This document shows positions 5,963-13,216 of a stretch of 15,773 bases of DNA, piece after piece. A model generated the notes under the pieces. It was not told the origin of the DNA and ran no database searches. It worked only from the letters and a program-made list of their open reading frames with translations. Position 1 is the first letter of the stretch; each line of letters begins with the position of its first letter. This stretch comes from JAMXLO01 sp035492535 (GTDB lineage: Bacteria; Pseudomonadota; Alphaproteobacteria; Acetobacterales; Acetobacteraceae), in NCBI GenBank assembly GCA_035492535.1, contig DATJJM010000353.1:1-15773 (forward strand), read 5' to 3'. The translations under genes and the position numbers were made by a program.

Positions 5963-7627
5963 CTAGGGATGGAAGGAAGTCGCCTGAAACGCGCCGGGTA
6001 AGTCACCGCTCGCAAAGTTGGATTGGATTTTCAATATGGGCTCGCTGCGAACAAAGACCCCTGCCGCTGGACAATACCAGACATACCAGGCCGTTCGAGG
6101 AGAGTAGAAATTTACGCCTTCCCTGTCGCGTTCGAATTTGATTGTCCTTACCAGGTGCTGACCTAGAGGTAGCGTCTCCTCGTTCAGTCGCTTCCACCTC
6201 TCCAGGAAAGTCTTGGGTCCGCCCGCGGCGCCACCCCATTGCACGGTCAGCTGAAATTCGATCTGGTTCACGTGATTAGATAGAAGATCAGCCATGGCCT
6301 TTCGTAGTGGCGTCTGATTAAGCAAAAAGCGCGGATCGTAGAAATTATATAATAAGGCCTGAGTCTCGCCAGTTGTTGTAACGATGCGGCACAGAACAGT
6401 GTCCGTCGGGTCGCTCGCCCCATAGGTGCCTTTCACAACACCGCCGGCATCAGCCAAGGTAATGCTGGAGCCGGGTTCGGGGCAGTGAAACTGCTCCTCA
6501 CCGGCAGCGACACCGAGTGGCTCATGAGAAGCGCCGGTGACCGGATCAAAATAGAACCTGGGAATTGCCGAATACGAAACCCATGGCTGCTGCCGGTGAC
6601 CGGTCACGCGATCCACCGCAACCTGCACTTGGCCGAATACATCTCGCAGCTCCAGCCCCGGCGTGCTGATCGCCGCGGCAAAGGCACTGGCAAACGGACT
6701 GTCCGAGGCCTGCCCCTCGCTGTCGCGCGCCACATCGTTTGGTTCGGTCGAATACATGATGAGCGTGCCCGTCATGTGAGCCGGTGCGCTCATTGGCGCT
6801 AAACCCAAACTGGCCGACGCGCGCGAGGGGAGAGGCGGATGGTCGCGGCATGCATCAAGCACCAGGATATTCATGTGTGCGTTGGCTTCCTGCATCCGTC
6901 GGAGCACCACATCGTCAATTGCGATGAGATCCCGATCGTAATCACCGTCACTGCGCGGGATTGCGGCGCCAACCGGAACCATGAAGTTGCGTCCGTTCAA
7001 CTGTGCGCCGTGTCCGGCATAATATACCAACGCCACTGTGTTGGGCCCGATCGAGCCGGTGAAATCATGAATCGCCTGCAGAAGACGCCGCCTGTCGGGG
7101 TCGATCAAGGCATTGCCCCCGAAGATCGTGAAGCCCTGACGGCTCAACGCACCTGCGATCAGTGTAGCATCGCTGTCGGCAGTGCTGAGCCGGCCCCAAT
7201 TGGAGTCGCCGTTGCTTCCAATCACCAGAGCCAGGCGCTGCGGCGCCTCTGGCGCTGCGCGGAGTTTCGCACGATGCAAGGCTTCATTGGTCGCACGGAG
7301 CAATGCCAGCGTTCCGGGCCGATCATTCCGGTACGCCCGGGCCAGCGCGGGATTGGCGTCGATCTCCGTCAACTCCGCCCGTGTCGCGGGCGCCCCCGAC
7401 CGTGACGTGCCACCGTCCCTGGCACTGCGCATGAGGATTTCCAGCCGGCTAACCAAAGCCCATAGGCCGTCCGGGTCGTTGCGCGCCACATCCGCGACCA
7501 GCCGGTTCTGCTCAAGAAGGCGAGCAGCTTCACTGCCTGAATTGACCGGCGTCGGCTGCGCGGTCGCATTCCAAGGAAGCAGACACGCGAGGGCAAGGAC
7601 GATCAGGGTTGATAGACGTTGGGACAT
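5963..7627 (-). CDS. Exported caspase-like (peptidase C14) protein
   Basis: A 554-residue protein with a Sec signal peptide (residues 1 to about 24, SQRLSTLIVLALACLLP then NATAQ) and a caspase/metacaspase p20-like domain at about 130-360. The catalytic His206 lies in LVYYAGHGAQ and the catalytic Cys260 in NILVLDACRD. The opening strand RLALVIGSNGD and the intervening DDVVLRRMQEA are also typical. Residues 25-125 are helical, and residues 370-554 form an unrecognised Cys-containing region (VLCRIVTTTGE, WYVWYCPAAGVFVRSE). Members cleave after Arg/Lys or Asp, but the target is unknown. I chose the ATG at 7627, which has AGGAG six bases upstream and gives a proper signal peptide; an earlier start at 7660 would bury it. 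It is divergent from the TPR gene, with which it probably works. GC is lower in the 3' half. Confidence 0.9.
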   Translation of the reverse strand: MSQRLSTLIVLALACLLPWNATAQPTPVNSGSEAARLLEQNRLVADVARNDPDGLWALVSRLEILMRSARDGGTSRSGAPATRAELTEIDANPALARAYRNDRPGTLALLRATNEALHRAKLRAAPEAPQRLALVIGSNGDSNWGRLSTADSDATLIAGALSRQGFTIFGGNALIDPDRRRLLQAIHDFTGSIGPNTVALVYYAGHGAQLNGRNFMVPVGAAIPRSDGDYDRDLIAIDDVVLRRMQEANAHMNILVLDACRDHPPLPSRASASLGLAPMSAPAHMTGTLIMYSTEPNDVARDSEGQASDSPFASAFAAAISTPGLELRDVFGQVQVAVDRVTGHRQQPWVSYSAIPRFYFDPVTGASHEPLGVAAGEEQFHCPEPGSSITLADAGGVVKGTYGASDPTDTVLCRIVTTTGETQALLYNFYDPRFLLNQTPLRKAMADLLSNHVNQIEFQLTVQWGGAAGGPKTFLERWKRLNEETLPLGQHLVRTIKFERDREGVNFYSPRTAWYVWYCPAAGVFVRSEPILKIQSNFASGDLPGAFQATSFHP

Positions 7628-7728
7628 GTGCGCTCCTGCCCGGTGGATTAGCGGCAGCACGAGTCAGAATTGGTATCCTCTTCTGGTTACGGTAGCACGC
7701 AAAGCGTCTGCGTAGGAATTCAGGGGCA
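7628..7728. promoter_or_regulatory. Divergent promoter region, caspase-like and TPR genes
   Basis: The 101 bases between the two divergent start codons must hold the 5' signals of both genes, unless they are read from further away. On the plus strand TTGGTA and TAGCAC are spaced by 17 bases, and on the minus strand a TTGCGT is followed by GGATAC at similar distance. Both resemble sigma-70 elements only weakly, so no exact promoter is claimed. Confidence 0.3.
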
Positions 7729-9213
7729 ATGGCAAGCGCGCCGACCACGGTCCGAGACACGCAGACGCTTCTTGATCCGAAATATCGCGACGTGCGGCCT
7801 GTGGGATTGGAAAGCAGGCAGCCCGCTCCGAGACGCAATCAGGCAGCTGCGTATCACGAAGTCGGTCGTGCCTTGCTTGAACAGGCCGCACGCACCGGCC
7901 GGAAGGAAGCGGCCTCAGCCGCCGTCGAGGTATTTCGGATCGCGCTCCAATGGGCTCCTGTTGATCCATCGCTGCATAATGCGCTCGGCGCCTCGCTGGT
8001 AGAGCTTGGACGCGTCGAATCTGTGGCTGCCGCTATCGAGGCTCTGGCGGCTGCCGGGCAGGAATTCGAGGCTGCATCGACCGAAGCGACACGAAGCCAC
8101 GTGCCGCCTGCCGCCTCCATTCGATACCAAATCAATCTGGCGATGACACTGTGGATGCTGGGTGAGCGAGCCGAAGACGAGGAGCGCATCGGCAAATCAG
8201 TCAGTTTGCTCGAGTCGATCATCGCGCGGCTGCCTGAATCCTCAGTGCATTGGCCCCATGTGCAGGACAACCTGGGCAATGCATTGATGGCGATGGAGCG
8301 GCCTGCCGACGCACTCACCGCCTATCAGGCCGGCCTGCGTGGCCGATGTTCCGGGACCGAGCGCGCAAGATTGTTGGGCAACCTCAGCACGGCATATCTG
8401 GCCATGGGACGGAGCACCGAAGCGTGCGATTGCTGCAAAGAGGCGCTGGCGCTCATACAACGGGACCGCTGGCCGCTGGCCTGGAGCCGCCTGCAACACA
8501 ATCATGCCTGCGCCTTACTGCAGGCGGCACTGACCGGCGCACGGCAAGAGGCAGGTAACGGCCTGCGAGATGCCGTTACTGCGTTTGAGTTGGCATTGGC
8601 AGAACGCGAGCATAACCGCCTGCCGCAAGATTGGGCCATCAGCACGGTCAATCTCGCTGGAGCATTGTTGGCTCTAGGCACCCACATGTGCGCACGGCTC
8701 CATGGCCGTGAGACAGGCATTGGCCACCTCCGAAAGGCAACCTCGCTCTACCAGGAAGCATTGCCCGAGCTCACTGCCGGAGATCGAGCAAAGACCGAGC
8801 GAAATGCCGCTCTGGCGCGGGAGATTCTTGGCAAGGTATCCGATGGGGAGGTGATGCCACCACCTCTGCCGGATGGCATGTCTTGGCCAACCGAGACCTA
8901 CGCCCAGGCGCATCGCGAGCGGCGCGAGGGAATTGTGCAGTTTCTCGACCGCGTATGGCAGCCGCTGATCAAGGCTGGAGCGGTTGACCTCCGGACGCTA
9001 CGCGCGCGAGACCCGTCGGCGGCCAAAGGCATCGACAACTACAAGCGAAGGGTTGACCCGGCCTCGGGAAAACTCGGGCGGCTGCCGCCGCATCTGGACA
9101 TCCCCACCAAGAAGCAACTGAACGATCGATTGGCGGAGATGATCGCTACGCCCGGCGACCGGCCCGCCAGGCTAGATTGGGCGTTGCGCGCGCGTCGGAA
9201 AAGGATTAAGTAA
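7729..9213 (+). CDS. TPR-repeat protein paired with the caspase-like gene
   Basis: A 494-residue protein with at least five tetratricopeptide-like helix pairs: about 40-110 (VEVFRIALQWAPVDPSLHNA), 130-165, 175-205 (NLGNALMAMERPADALTAYQ), 212-245 (NLSTAYLAMGRSTEACDCCK), and two longer ones at 252-295 and 300-345. The last two carry a Trp-containing turn (RWPLAWSRLQHNHACALL, LPQDWAISTVNLAGALLALG), a TPR style I associate with caspase- or CHAT-linked scaffolds. Residues 395-494 form a separate unrecognised helical region (FLDRVWQPLIKAGAVDLRTL) ending in a very basic tail (ALRARRKRIK). No signal peptide or membrane span is visible, so it is probably cytoplasmic although its neighbour is exported. 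That mismatch argues against simple direct binding. The ATG at 7729 has AGGGG close upstream. It probably acts as a protein-interaction scaffold. Confidence 0.85.
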   Translation: MASAPTTVRDTQTLLDPKYRDVRPVGLESRQPAPRRNQAAAYHEVGRALLEQAARTGRKEAASAAVEVFRIALQWAPVDPSLHNALGASLVELGRVESVAAAIEALAAAGQEFEAASTEATRSHVPPAASIRYQINLAMTLWMLGERAEDEERIGKSVSLLESIIARLPESSVHWPHVQDNLGNALMAMERPADALTAYQAGLRGRCSGTERARLLGNLSTAYLAMGRSTEACDCCKEALALIQRDRWPLAWSRLQHNHACALLQAALTGARQEAGNGLRDAVTAFELALAEREHNRLPQDWAISTVNLAGALLALGTHMCARLHGRETGIGHLRKATSLYQEALPELTAGDRAKTERNAALAREILGKVSDGEVMPPPLPDGMSWPTETYAQAHRERREGIVQFLDRVWQPLIKAGAVDLRTLRARDPSAAKGIDNYKRRVDPASGKLGRLPPHLDIPTKKQLNDRLAEMIATPGDRPARLDWALRARRKRIK

Positions 9214-9238
9214 AAAGAATAGATACTTTTTCCTTACT

Positions 9239-9266
9239 GTGAGGGGCGCACCTACGCGCGCCTCAC
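9239..9266 (+). terminator. Hairpin after the TPR gene
   Basis: GTGAGG (9239-9244) pairs with CCTCAC (9261-9266), and an inner CGC/GCG can extend the stem across small internal loops. It lies 25 bases after the TPR stop codon and 24 bases before the methyltransferase start. There is a T-run before it but none after it, so this may be attenuation or transcript processing between two linked genes. Confidence 0.4.
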
Positions 9267-9290
9267 GTTGCACCTGGGCAGAAGGAAACG

Positions 9291-10172
9291 ATGCAACACG
9301 GGGTGCAGAGCCGCTTGACTGAGGCACGCGTGCTCGCCGCCGCCGGTCGCGTGGAGCAACAGCACGCGTCTGACAGACCGGTGCCTCCTGTTCGGAAGGT
9401 CGCCTTCGTGCTCGCCTCGACGGACCAAGGTTCCTTCATCGTCAACCGCTTTGATTACAAGGAGAGTCGCGACGGTCGGAGATTCGGCGTCGGCTTCAAG
9501 CTTCTCAACGAATCTTCCTTTGAGTTGAGTGAGATTTCAGTCTGCCTATTCATGTTGGAATCGAGACGGAAGCTCTTTGGTGACGGAGTTGTCGCGGTGG
9601 ACTGCGGGGCGAATATCGGTACTCACACCGTGGACTGGGCAAGGCAGATGACCGGTTGGGGTTCAGTCACGGCAATCGAGGCGCAGGAGCGGATCTACTA
9701 TGCCCTTGCGGGGAACGTCTCGATCAACAATTGCTTCAACACCAGACTCATTCACGCGGTCGTCGGCAACAGGAACGGATTTACTAGAATCCCCGAACTC
9801 GACCACTTCGTGCCGACAAGCTTCGGAAGTCTCGAGCTGAGACCCACCCGCAATCCCGAAGATATCGGACAGAAGGTGGACTACTCAGAGTCGAGTCTCG
9901 TGCCTGTGCGTGCCATCACCATCGACTCGCTGGCATTGAAGCGCCTGGATCTTCTCAAGATCGATGTTGAGGGCATGGAATTGGAGGTACTGGAAGGAGC
10001 GAGGCGAACCATCAAGCGGTGTTCGCCTGTCATCCTGATCGAAAAGCTGAAGTCAAACGTGGAGAAGATTGGCCGCTTCTTGCAACAAGATGACTATCTC
10101 GCCGCGGAGCTCGGCATTAATTTATTGGCTATCCACGCGGCAGACAAAGCCGCTTTAGGCCTTGGACCGTAG
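9291..10172 (+). CDS. FkbM-family SAM-dependent methyltransferase
   Basis: A 293-residue class I methyltransferase of the FkbM family, which usually O-methylates sugars or polyketides and is common in cell-surface polysaccharide loci. Motif I is VVAVDCGANIGTHTVDWA (100-117), and the acidic residue after strand two is in VTAIEAQERIYYAL (126-139). The family signature LDLLKIDVEGMELEVLEGA (219-237) is followed by PVILIEKLK (246-254). The N-terminal 95 residues are not part of the core. The start at 9291 has AGGAAACG just upstream. Base composition is visibly less GC-rich than in the housekeeping genes on either side, and no glycosyltransferase is nearby to suggest a substrate. It reads in the same direction as the TPR and TonB genes and may be co-transcribed with one or both, but no functional link is evident. 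Confidence 0.9.
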   Translation: MQHGVQSRLTEARVLAAAGRVEQQHASDRPVPPVRKVAFVLASTDQGSFIVNRFDYKESRDGRRFGVGFKLLNESSFELSEISVCLFMLESRRKLFGDGVVAVDCGANIGTHTVDWARQMTGWGSVTAIEAQERIYYALAGNVSINNCFNTRLIHAVVGNRNGFTRIPELDHFVPTSFGSLELRPTRNPEDIGQKVDYSESSLVPVRAITIDSLALKRLDLLKIDVEGMELEVLEGARRTIKRCSPVILIEKLKSNVEKIGRFLQQDDYLAAELGINLLAIHAADKAALGLGP

Positions 10173-10217
10173 CTGGTGGCAAGGCGTGATAGATGGCCCT
10201 TCGACGCATCGTAACGA

Positions 10218-11216
10218 ATGTTCGTGACCGATCCCACCGATCACGTGAAGGGCTTCTACGCAGGCGCCCTCGATATGGGTGCCGTCATGGATTGCAGGTG
10301 GTTCATGACATTTGCAGCCGACGCACAAACCACACTGGAGAGTGGTGCATCCTCCGGTGAAGAACCGCTCAGTCCAGCTCGATCGATGCTAGGCAGCAGC
10401 CGACGAATGGGAGTGCGCGTGCACCGCCGCGAAACGCTGGGCGGGCCGGTCTGGCTGTCACTGGCATTGCACCTGACGTTATTGCTGACATTGCTGATGC
10501 TTCCACCGACCCAGCCATCAACAAGTGGATCGGAGCCGCTCACGGTGGATCTTATTATGGGGGAAGGGCCGGCCGAGGCGACGCCGGAGCCGCCCGCCCC
10601 ACCTGAGACAACCGTCGCGCCGATAGCACCGGTTCAGCAGGCGGAGATACCGCCACCGACGCCGGCACCCGTACCGGACGTGCCGCCGCCGACACCGGCG
10701 CCTGTTCCGCCGCCCCCGGTCCGGCAGGTCGAGACTCCGCCACCGACGCCAACATCCGTGCCAATGCCTGTACCGCCGCCACCTGCGCCGGTGGCGCAGG
10801 TGCAGCCGCCACGAGCACTGCCGCAGCGTGTCGCCGCCCGCACTCCGGTCCACCCGGCGGGCACACCTGCGCACGCGCCGGCCGGGCAGAATGCCGCTGG
10901 CGCCGCGAGCGATGGCAAGAATGGTGCAGCCTGGATGGGGAAGTTGAAGCAGTGGTGGGACCAGCACTCCTACTATCCCAAGGAGGCATCGCAGACCAAT
11001 GAGGGCGGCAACGTAAAAGTCCACATCGTTATTGCCCCTGACGGTCAGGTTACGTCGATCGACGTGTTGCAAGGCTCAGGATTGAGTGTGCTCGATGCGG
11101 CGGCGGTAGCGGTGTTTCGCAATGCCCATCTGCCGCCGTTCCCGCCAGGCACGCCCGCGCAGCCGGCTGATGTCGTGGTGACGCTGCACTACCGCCCGGC
11201 GGATAGCGGCGGGTGA
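10218..11216 (+). CDS. TonB-family energy transducer
   Basis: A protein of up to 332 residues with the full TonB layout. A single membrane anchor lies at about 76-96 (GGPVWLSLALHLTLLLTLL), a long Pro-rich periplasm-spanning region at about 118-212, and a TonB C-terminal domain at 238-332 (KLKQWWDQHSYYPKEAS, GGNVKVHIVIAPDG, PPFPPG, VVVTLHYRP). It would transmit proton-motive force from ExbB-ExbD to outer-membrane receptors for siderophores or other substrates. No exbB, exbD or receptor gene lies in the window. The start is uncertain: ATG 10218 has no clear ribosome-binding site and gives a 75-residue cytoplasmic leader, unusually long for TonB. ATGs at 10386 and 10407 give shorter leaders but also lack clear sites. 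It is followed by a second TonB-domain gene. Confidence 0.88.
   Translation: MFVTDPTDHVKGFYAGALDMGAVMDCRWFMTFAADAQTTLESGASSGEEPLSPARSMLGSSRRMGVRVHRRETLGGPVWLSLALHLTLLLTLLMLPPTQPSTSGSEPLTVDLIMGEGPAEATPEPPAPPETTVAPIAPVQQAEIPPPTPAPVPDVPPPTPAPVPPPPVRQVETPPPTPTSVPMPVPPPPAPVAQVQPPRALPQRVAARTPVHPAGTPAHAPAGQNAAGAASDGKNGAAWMGKLKQWWDQHSYYPKEASQTNEGGNVKVHIVIAPDGQVTSIDVLQGSGLSVLDAAAVAVFRNAHLPPFPPGTPAQPADVVVTLHYRPADSGG
10650..10762 (+). repeat. Imperfect coding repeat in the TonB Pro-rich linker
   Basis: Three related units of about 26 bases start at 10650, 10683 and 10737. They encode PPPTPAPVPD, PPPTPAPVPP and PPPTPTSVPM, separated by short spacers. It is in-frame expansion of the rigid TonB spacer, a common way for such linkers to change length. 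Confidence 0.6.
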
Positions 11217-11302
11217 TCCGATGCAGCCGCAGGGCCAAGGCGAAACAGCACGCTCCGACACGAGATACCAATATTCACGCCAGACAGAAGGGAGAATACT
11301 TG

Positions 11303-12265
11303 ATGCGATTTTCGGTCGCTTCATCTGTCCTTGCTGCAGCTTTCGTTCTGACGCCGGTGGCAGCGGGCTACGCACCCGCGCTGTGCCAGGACTTCAGCAT
11401 AACGAACCAGGTGGAGCCGGCGAACCCGGTGCGCCGCGACTTGATGCGGCAGTTGCAGGCATGGTGGGACGCGCACGCCTATTATCCCAGACACGCGTCG
11501 AACAACGATGAGGGTGGCACTGTCAAAGTCCACCTGGTGGTCCACCCTGACGGCAAGATCTGGACGATCAATGTGGTGGCAAGCTCCGGATCGCCCTCGC
11601 TCGACACGGCAGGCGGCTCAGTGTTCCGCGGTGGGTCCGTGCGACCGTTTCCGGAGAGCGAGCCAGACGCCGATATCGACATTTCTCTGCACTACGTCCT
11701 GGCGCACCGCCATGATCAACCGGTGGCCGCCGATTACACGCCGGTGTCGTCCAAGACTCCCTTCACCGTAACGAACGACCCAATAAAGTCGCCTATCCTT
11801 GATACAATGCTGCAAAGGACCTGCACCGGAACGATGGTGCTGGGAGGGATACCAAATTACCCGATTTTCGGAATGCACTCCTGGGCCCAGGCAATCTTTT
11901 TTCGCAAGCCAGATGGCACGCCATGGGTCAAGTTTTATGAGCGGGGCCATCCCAGCCTCTCTCCGGTGACACAAGTCGGCAAGATGGTGACATGGACCGG
12001 TCGACAAGAGTCTTTTGGGCCGAACCCCAGCAGTGGTGCCTTTTGGCTTCAGTACACCGTGTGGTCTGACGGCGATAACCATCTCAGTGGCGCCATCGGT
12101 ACCCGCATGGTCAGATATGGCGTCCCGTTTAATAGCAATCTGCCAGGAAACACAGTTGAGCTTACCTGCGCAACAGACGTCCTGCCGAATATTACATGGA
12201 ATGATTGGCTTGCGCAGAGCAAGGTTACCTCACCTGTTGATCTTTCCTCTAGTGATCCACCCTGA
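11303..12265 (+). CDS. Exported protein with TonB C-terminal domain, no membrane anchor
   Basis: A 320-residue protein. Residues 1 to about 26 are a Sec signal peptide (MRFSVASSVLAAAFVLTPVA). Residues 46-132 are a TonB C-terminal domain clearly related to the upstream TonB: LQAWWDAHAYYPRHAS, DEGGTVKVHLVVHPDG and DISLHYVLAH align with its KLKQWWDQHSYYPKEAS, GGNVKVHIVIAPDG and VVVTLHYRP. No Pro-rich spacer or retained anchor exists. Residues 140-320 are an unrecognised beta-rich domain with an RTCTGTM cysteine and an ELTCATD cysteine that could form a disulphide. A free periplasmic TonB-like domain could bind TonB boxes without transmitting energy, or serve as a plain binding module. The ATG at 11303 is supported by AGGGAG and by the signal peptide; the frame upstream to 11213 is probably leader. 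It lies 86 bp after the tonB stop, very likely in the same operon. Confidence 0.83.
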   Translation: MRFSVASSVLAAAFVLTPVAAGYAPALCQDFSITNQVEPANPVRRDLMRQLQAWWDAHAYYPRHASNNDEGGTVKVHLVVHPDGKIWTINVVASSGSPSLDTAGGSVFRGGSVRPFPESEPDADIDISLHYVLAHRHDQPVAADYTPVSSKTPFTVTNDPIKSPILDTMLQRTCTGTMVLGGIPNYPIFGMHSWAQAIFFRKPDGTPWVKFYERGHPSLSPVTQVGKMVTWTGRQESFGPNPSSGAFWLQYTVWSDGDNHLSGAIGTRMVRYGVPFNSNLPGNTVELTCATDVLPNITWNDWLAQSKVTSPVDLSSSDPP

Positions 12266-12592
12266 CCGCACCATCTGCATGGTGAATGCGGTGGAAAACC
12301 CGAGTTGGCACTCGCGCGGGATGCCGGCCGGCCACGGACTTCGTTGTATCGGAGATCAACGCGTTTCGTGTACTGGTATCCGGATCACTCGGGCAGCTGC
12401 AGTGTCACCGCGCGGTGTCTGCAATTCCATGAATGACCATCAACACGGATGACCTCCAGATGGCTGCTCCGATGGCAAAGCATCAGCAGCTTTGCGCGAG
12501 GAACCATGCACGGATGGGTTGATGGATTGTAACGCATTGTAGCCGCCCGCGCGCGGTGCTGGTTGGCACAGACTCCTGTCAACATTCCCAGA
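12266..12592 (+). other. Gene-free stretch
   Basis: About 330 bases with no convincing coding frame. A weak 5-bp hairpin (CGAGT/ACTCG, 12301-12314) lies soon after the preceding stop and might mark a transcript end. Short open frames on both strands have atypical composition and no recognisable motif. Base composition is more balanced than in the flanking genes. Nothing else was seen. Confidence 0.5.
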
Positions 12593-12622
12593 TTGAAGCA
12601 GGGAGCAGCGGAACCCGATAAT
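12593..12622 (+). promoter_or_regulatory. Sigma-70-like promoter giving a leaderless start
   Basis: TTGAAG (12593-12598) and GATAAT (12617-12622) are separated by 18 bases and match 4/6 and 5/6 of the vegetative consensus. The ATG of the 66-residue gene is seven bases after the -10 box, so transcription would start at or within a base or two of the A of the start codon. This explains the lack of a ribosome-binding site there. Confidence 0.45.
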
Positions 12623-12628
12623 TGCGAC

Positions 12629-12829
12629 ATGACCTACGGCATCATACCGCGCGGCAAGCGCTTCTGGGTTGTCCGCTACTTGCCTGACGGGACCTATGAT
12701 GCAGTTGAAAGGTATGAAACCAAGGCTGATGCCGAACTGGTCATGAAGACCTTGCAGGCCCGCGAAGGGACACCTGCGCGCACCACCGGGACAGCCACTC
12801 ACGCCACCCGGAAGGTGAAGAGGCGCTGA
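12629..12829 (+). CDS. Small basic protein of unknown function
   Basis: A 66-residue protein reading MTYGIIPRGKRFWVVRYLPDG at its start, then YDAVERYETKADAELVMKTL, then a Thr/Lys/Arg-rich tail. The first 45 residues have the pattern of a three-stranded sheet plus helix in which a strand WVVRY, a turn PDGTY, a strand and a helix beginning TKADAE follow each other. This resembles the small N-terminal DNA-binding (arm-type) domain of phage integrases, but the similarity is only by eye and no integrase follows. I chose the ATG at 12629 because a promoter-like pair sits just before it; a TTG at 12563 would add 22 residues that look non-coding. A second small gene follows after 37 bp, probably on the same transcript. 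Confidence 0.55.
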   Translation: MTYGIIPRGKRFWVVRYLPDGTYDAVERYETKADAELVMKTLQAREGTPARTTGTATHATRKVKRR

Positions 12830-12841
12830 TGGCGGTTAATT

Positions 12842-12857
12842 AACAGCACCGGCTGTT
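12842..12857 (+). other. Tetraloop hairpin between the two small genes
   Basis: AACAGC and GCTGTT form a 6-bp perfect stem around the four-base loop ACCG, ending nine bases before the ATG at 12867. No T-run follows. It could be a weak terminator, or a translational control element because it sits where the ribosome would land. Confidence 0.35.
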
Positions 12858-12866
12858 CTCGCAGCG

Positions 12867-13088
12867 ATGACGGCCACGTCGGACAACACGCGCCCTGTGA
12901 TCGTGACCGCGCGCAAGCCCCGCCCGCGGAAGGCGCCCAGGGCCGTTGCCGAAGCCTCGGCAAGCCACTGGCCAGGAGGTCACCTGTCACCCGAGGAAGT
13001 CAGGCGGCATGGGGATGCCGCCGACGACTTGATCCGGGAGCTGGTGCGACGGGCGACTGGAACGGCTGATGGTTACAGCGTGCGCTGA
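12867..13088 (+). CDS. Small hypothetical protein
   Basis: A 73-residue protein. It begins with a disordered basic stretch (PVIVTARKPRPRKAPRAVAE) and ends in an acidic-basic helix (LSPEEVRRHGDAADDLIREL then VRRATGTADG). Codon third positions are strongly G/C-rich like real genes here, and the helix is amphipathic. No Shine-Dalgarno sequence is visible before the ATG, and a hairpin ends nine bases upstream. No function is assignable. A basic N-terminus joined to a small helix would suit nucleic-acid or protein binding, but that is a guess. It is probably co-transcribed with the preceding small gene, and a strong hairpin follows the stop. Confidence 0.55.
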   Translation: MTATSDNTRPVIVTARKPRPRKAPRAVAEASASHWPGGHLSPEEVRRHGDAADDLIRELVRRATGTADGYSVR

Positions 13089-13108
13089 TACTTACAGTGT
13101 ATACGGGC

Positions 13109-13143
13109 GGCCCGGCAGGCTTTGGTTCGCGCTCTGCCGGGCC
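13109..13143 (+). terminator. Strong hairpin terminator candidate
   Basis: GGCCCGGCAG (13109-13118) and CTGCCGGGCC (13134-13143) form a perfect 10-bp GC-rich stem with a 15-base loop, starting 20 bases after the stop of the small gene. Only a short TTA follows, so it is not a textbook T-tract terminator. It is the most stable hairpin I saw in an intergenic region here. Confidence 0.6.
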
Positions 13144-13216
13144 TTACCCAGCGAGCTTCGGGGAACGCCGCAGGGCTGACGCTGCATAGTTGGCAATTGG
13201 TCACAGCAGCGTTTCA

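Noticed and set aside
5852..6001. Short open frame from the ATG at 5852 as a gene of its own
   Set aside because: The first 21 codons are transposase sequence and the rest has no counterpart; it runs into the antisense of the caspase gene. Treated as an IS remnant.
12385..12630. 81-codon minus-strand frame in the gene-free stretch
   Set aside because: Cys/His/Arg-rich with no folded pattern, and it overlaps the promoter-like pair of the small gene. A decayed gene cannot be excluded.
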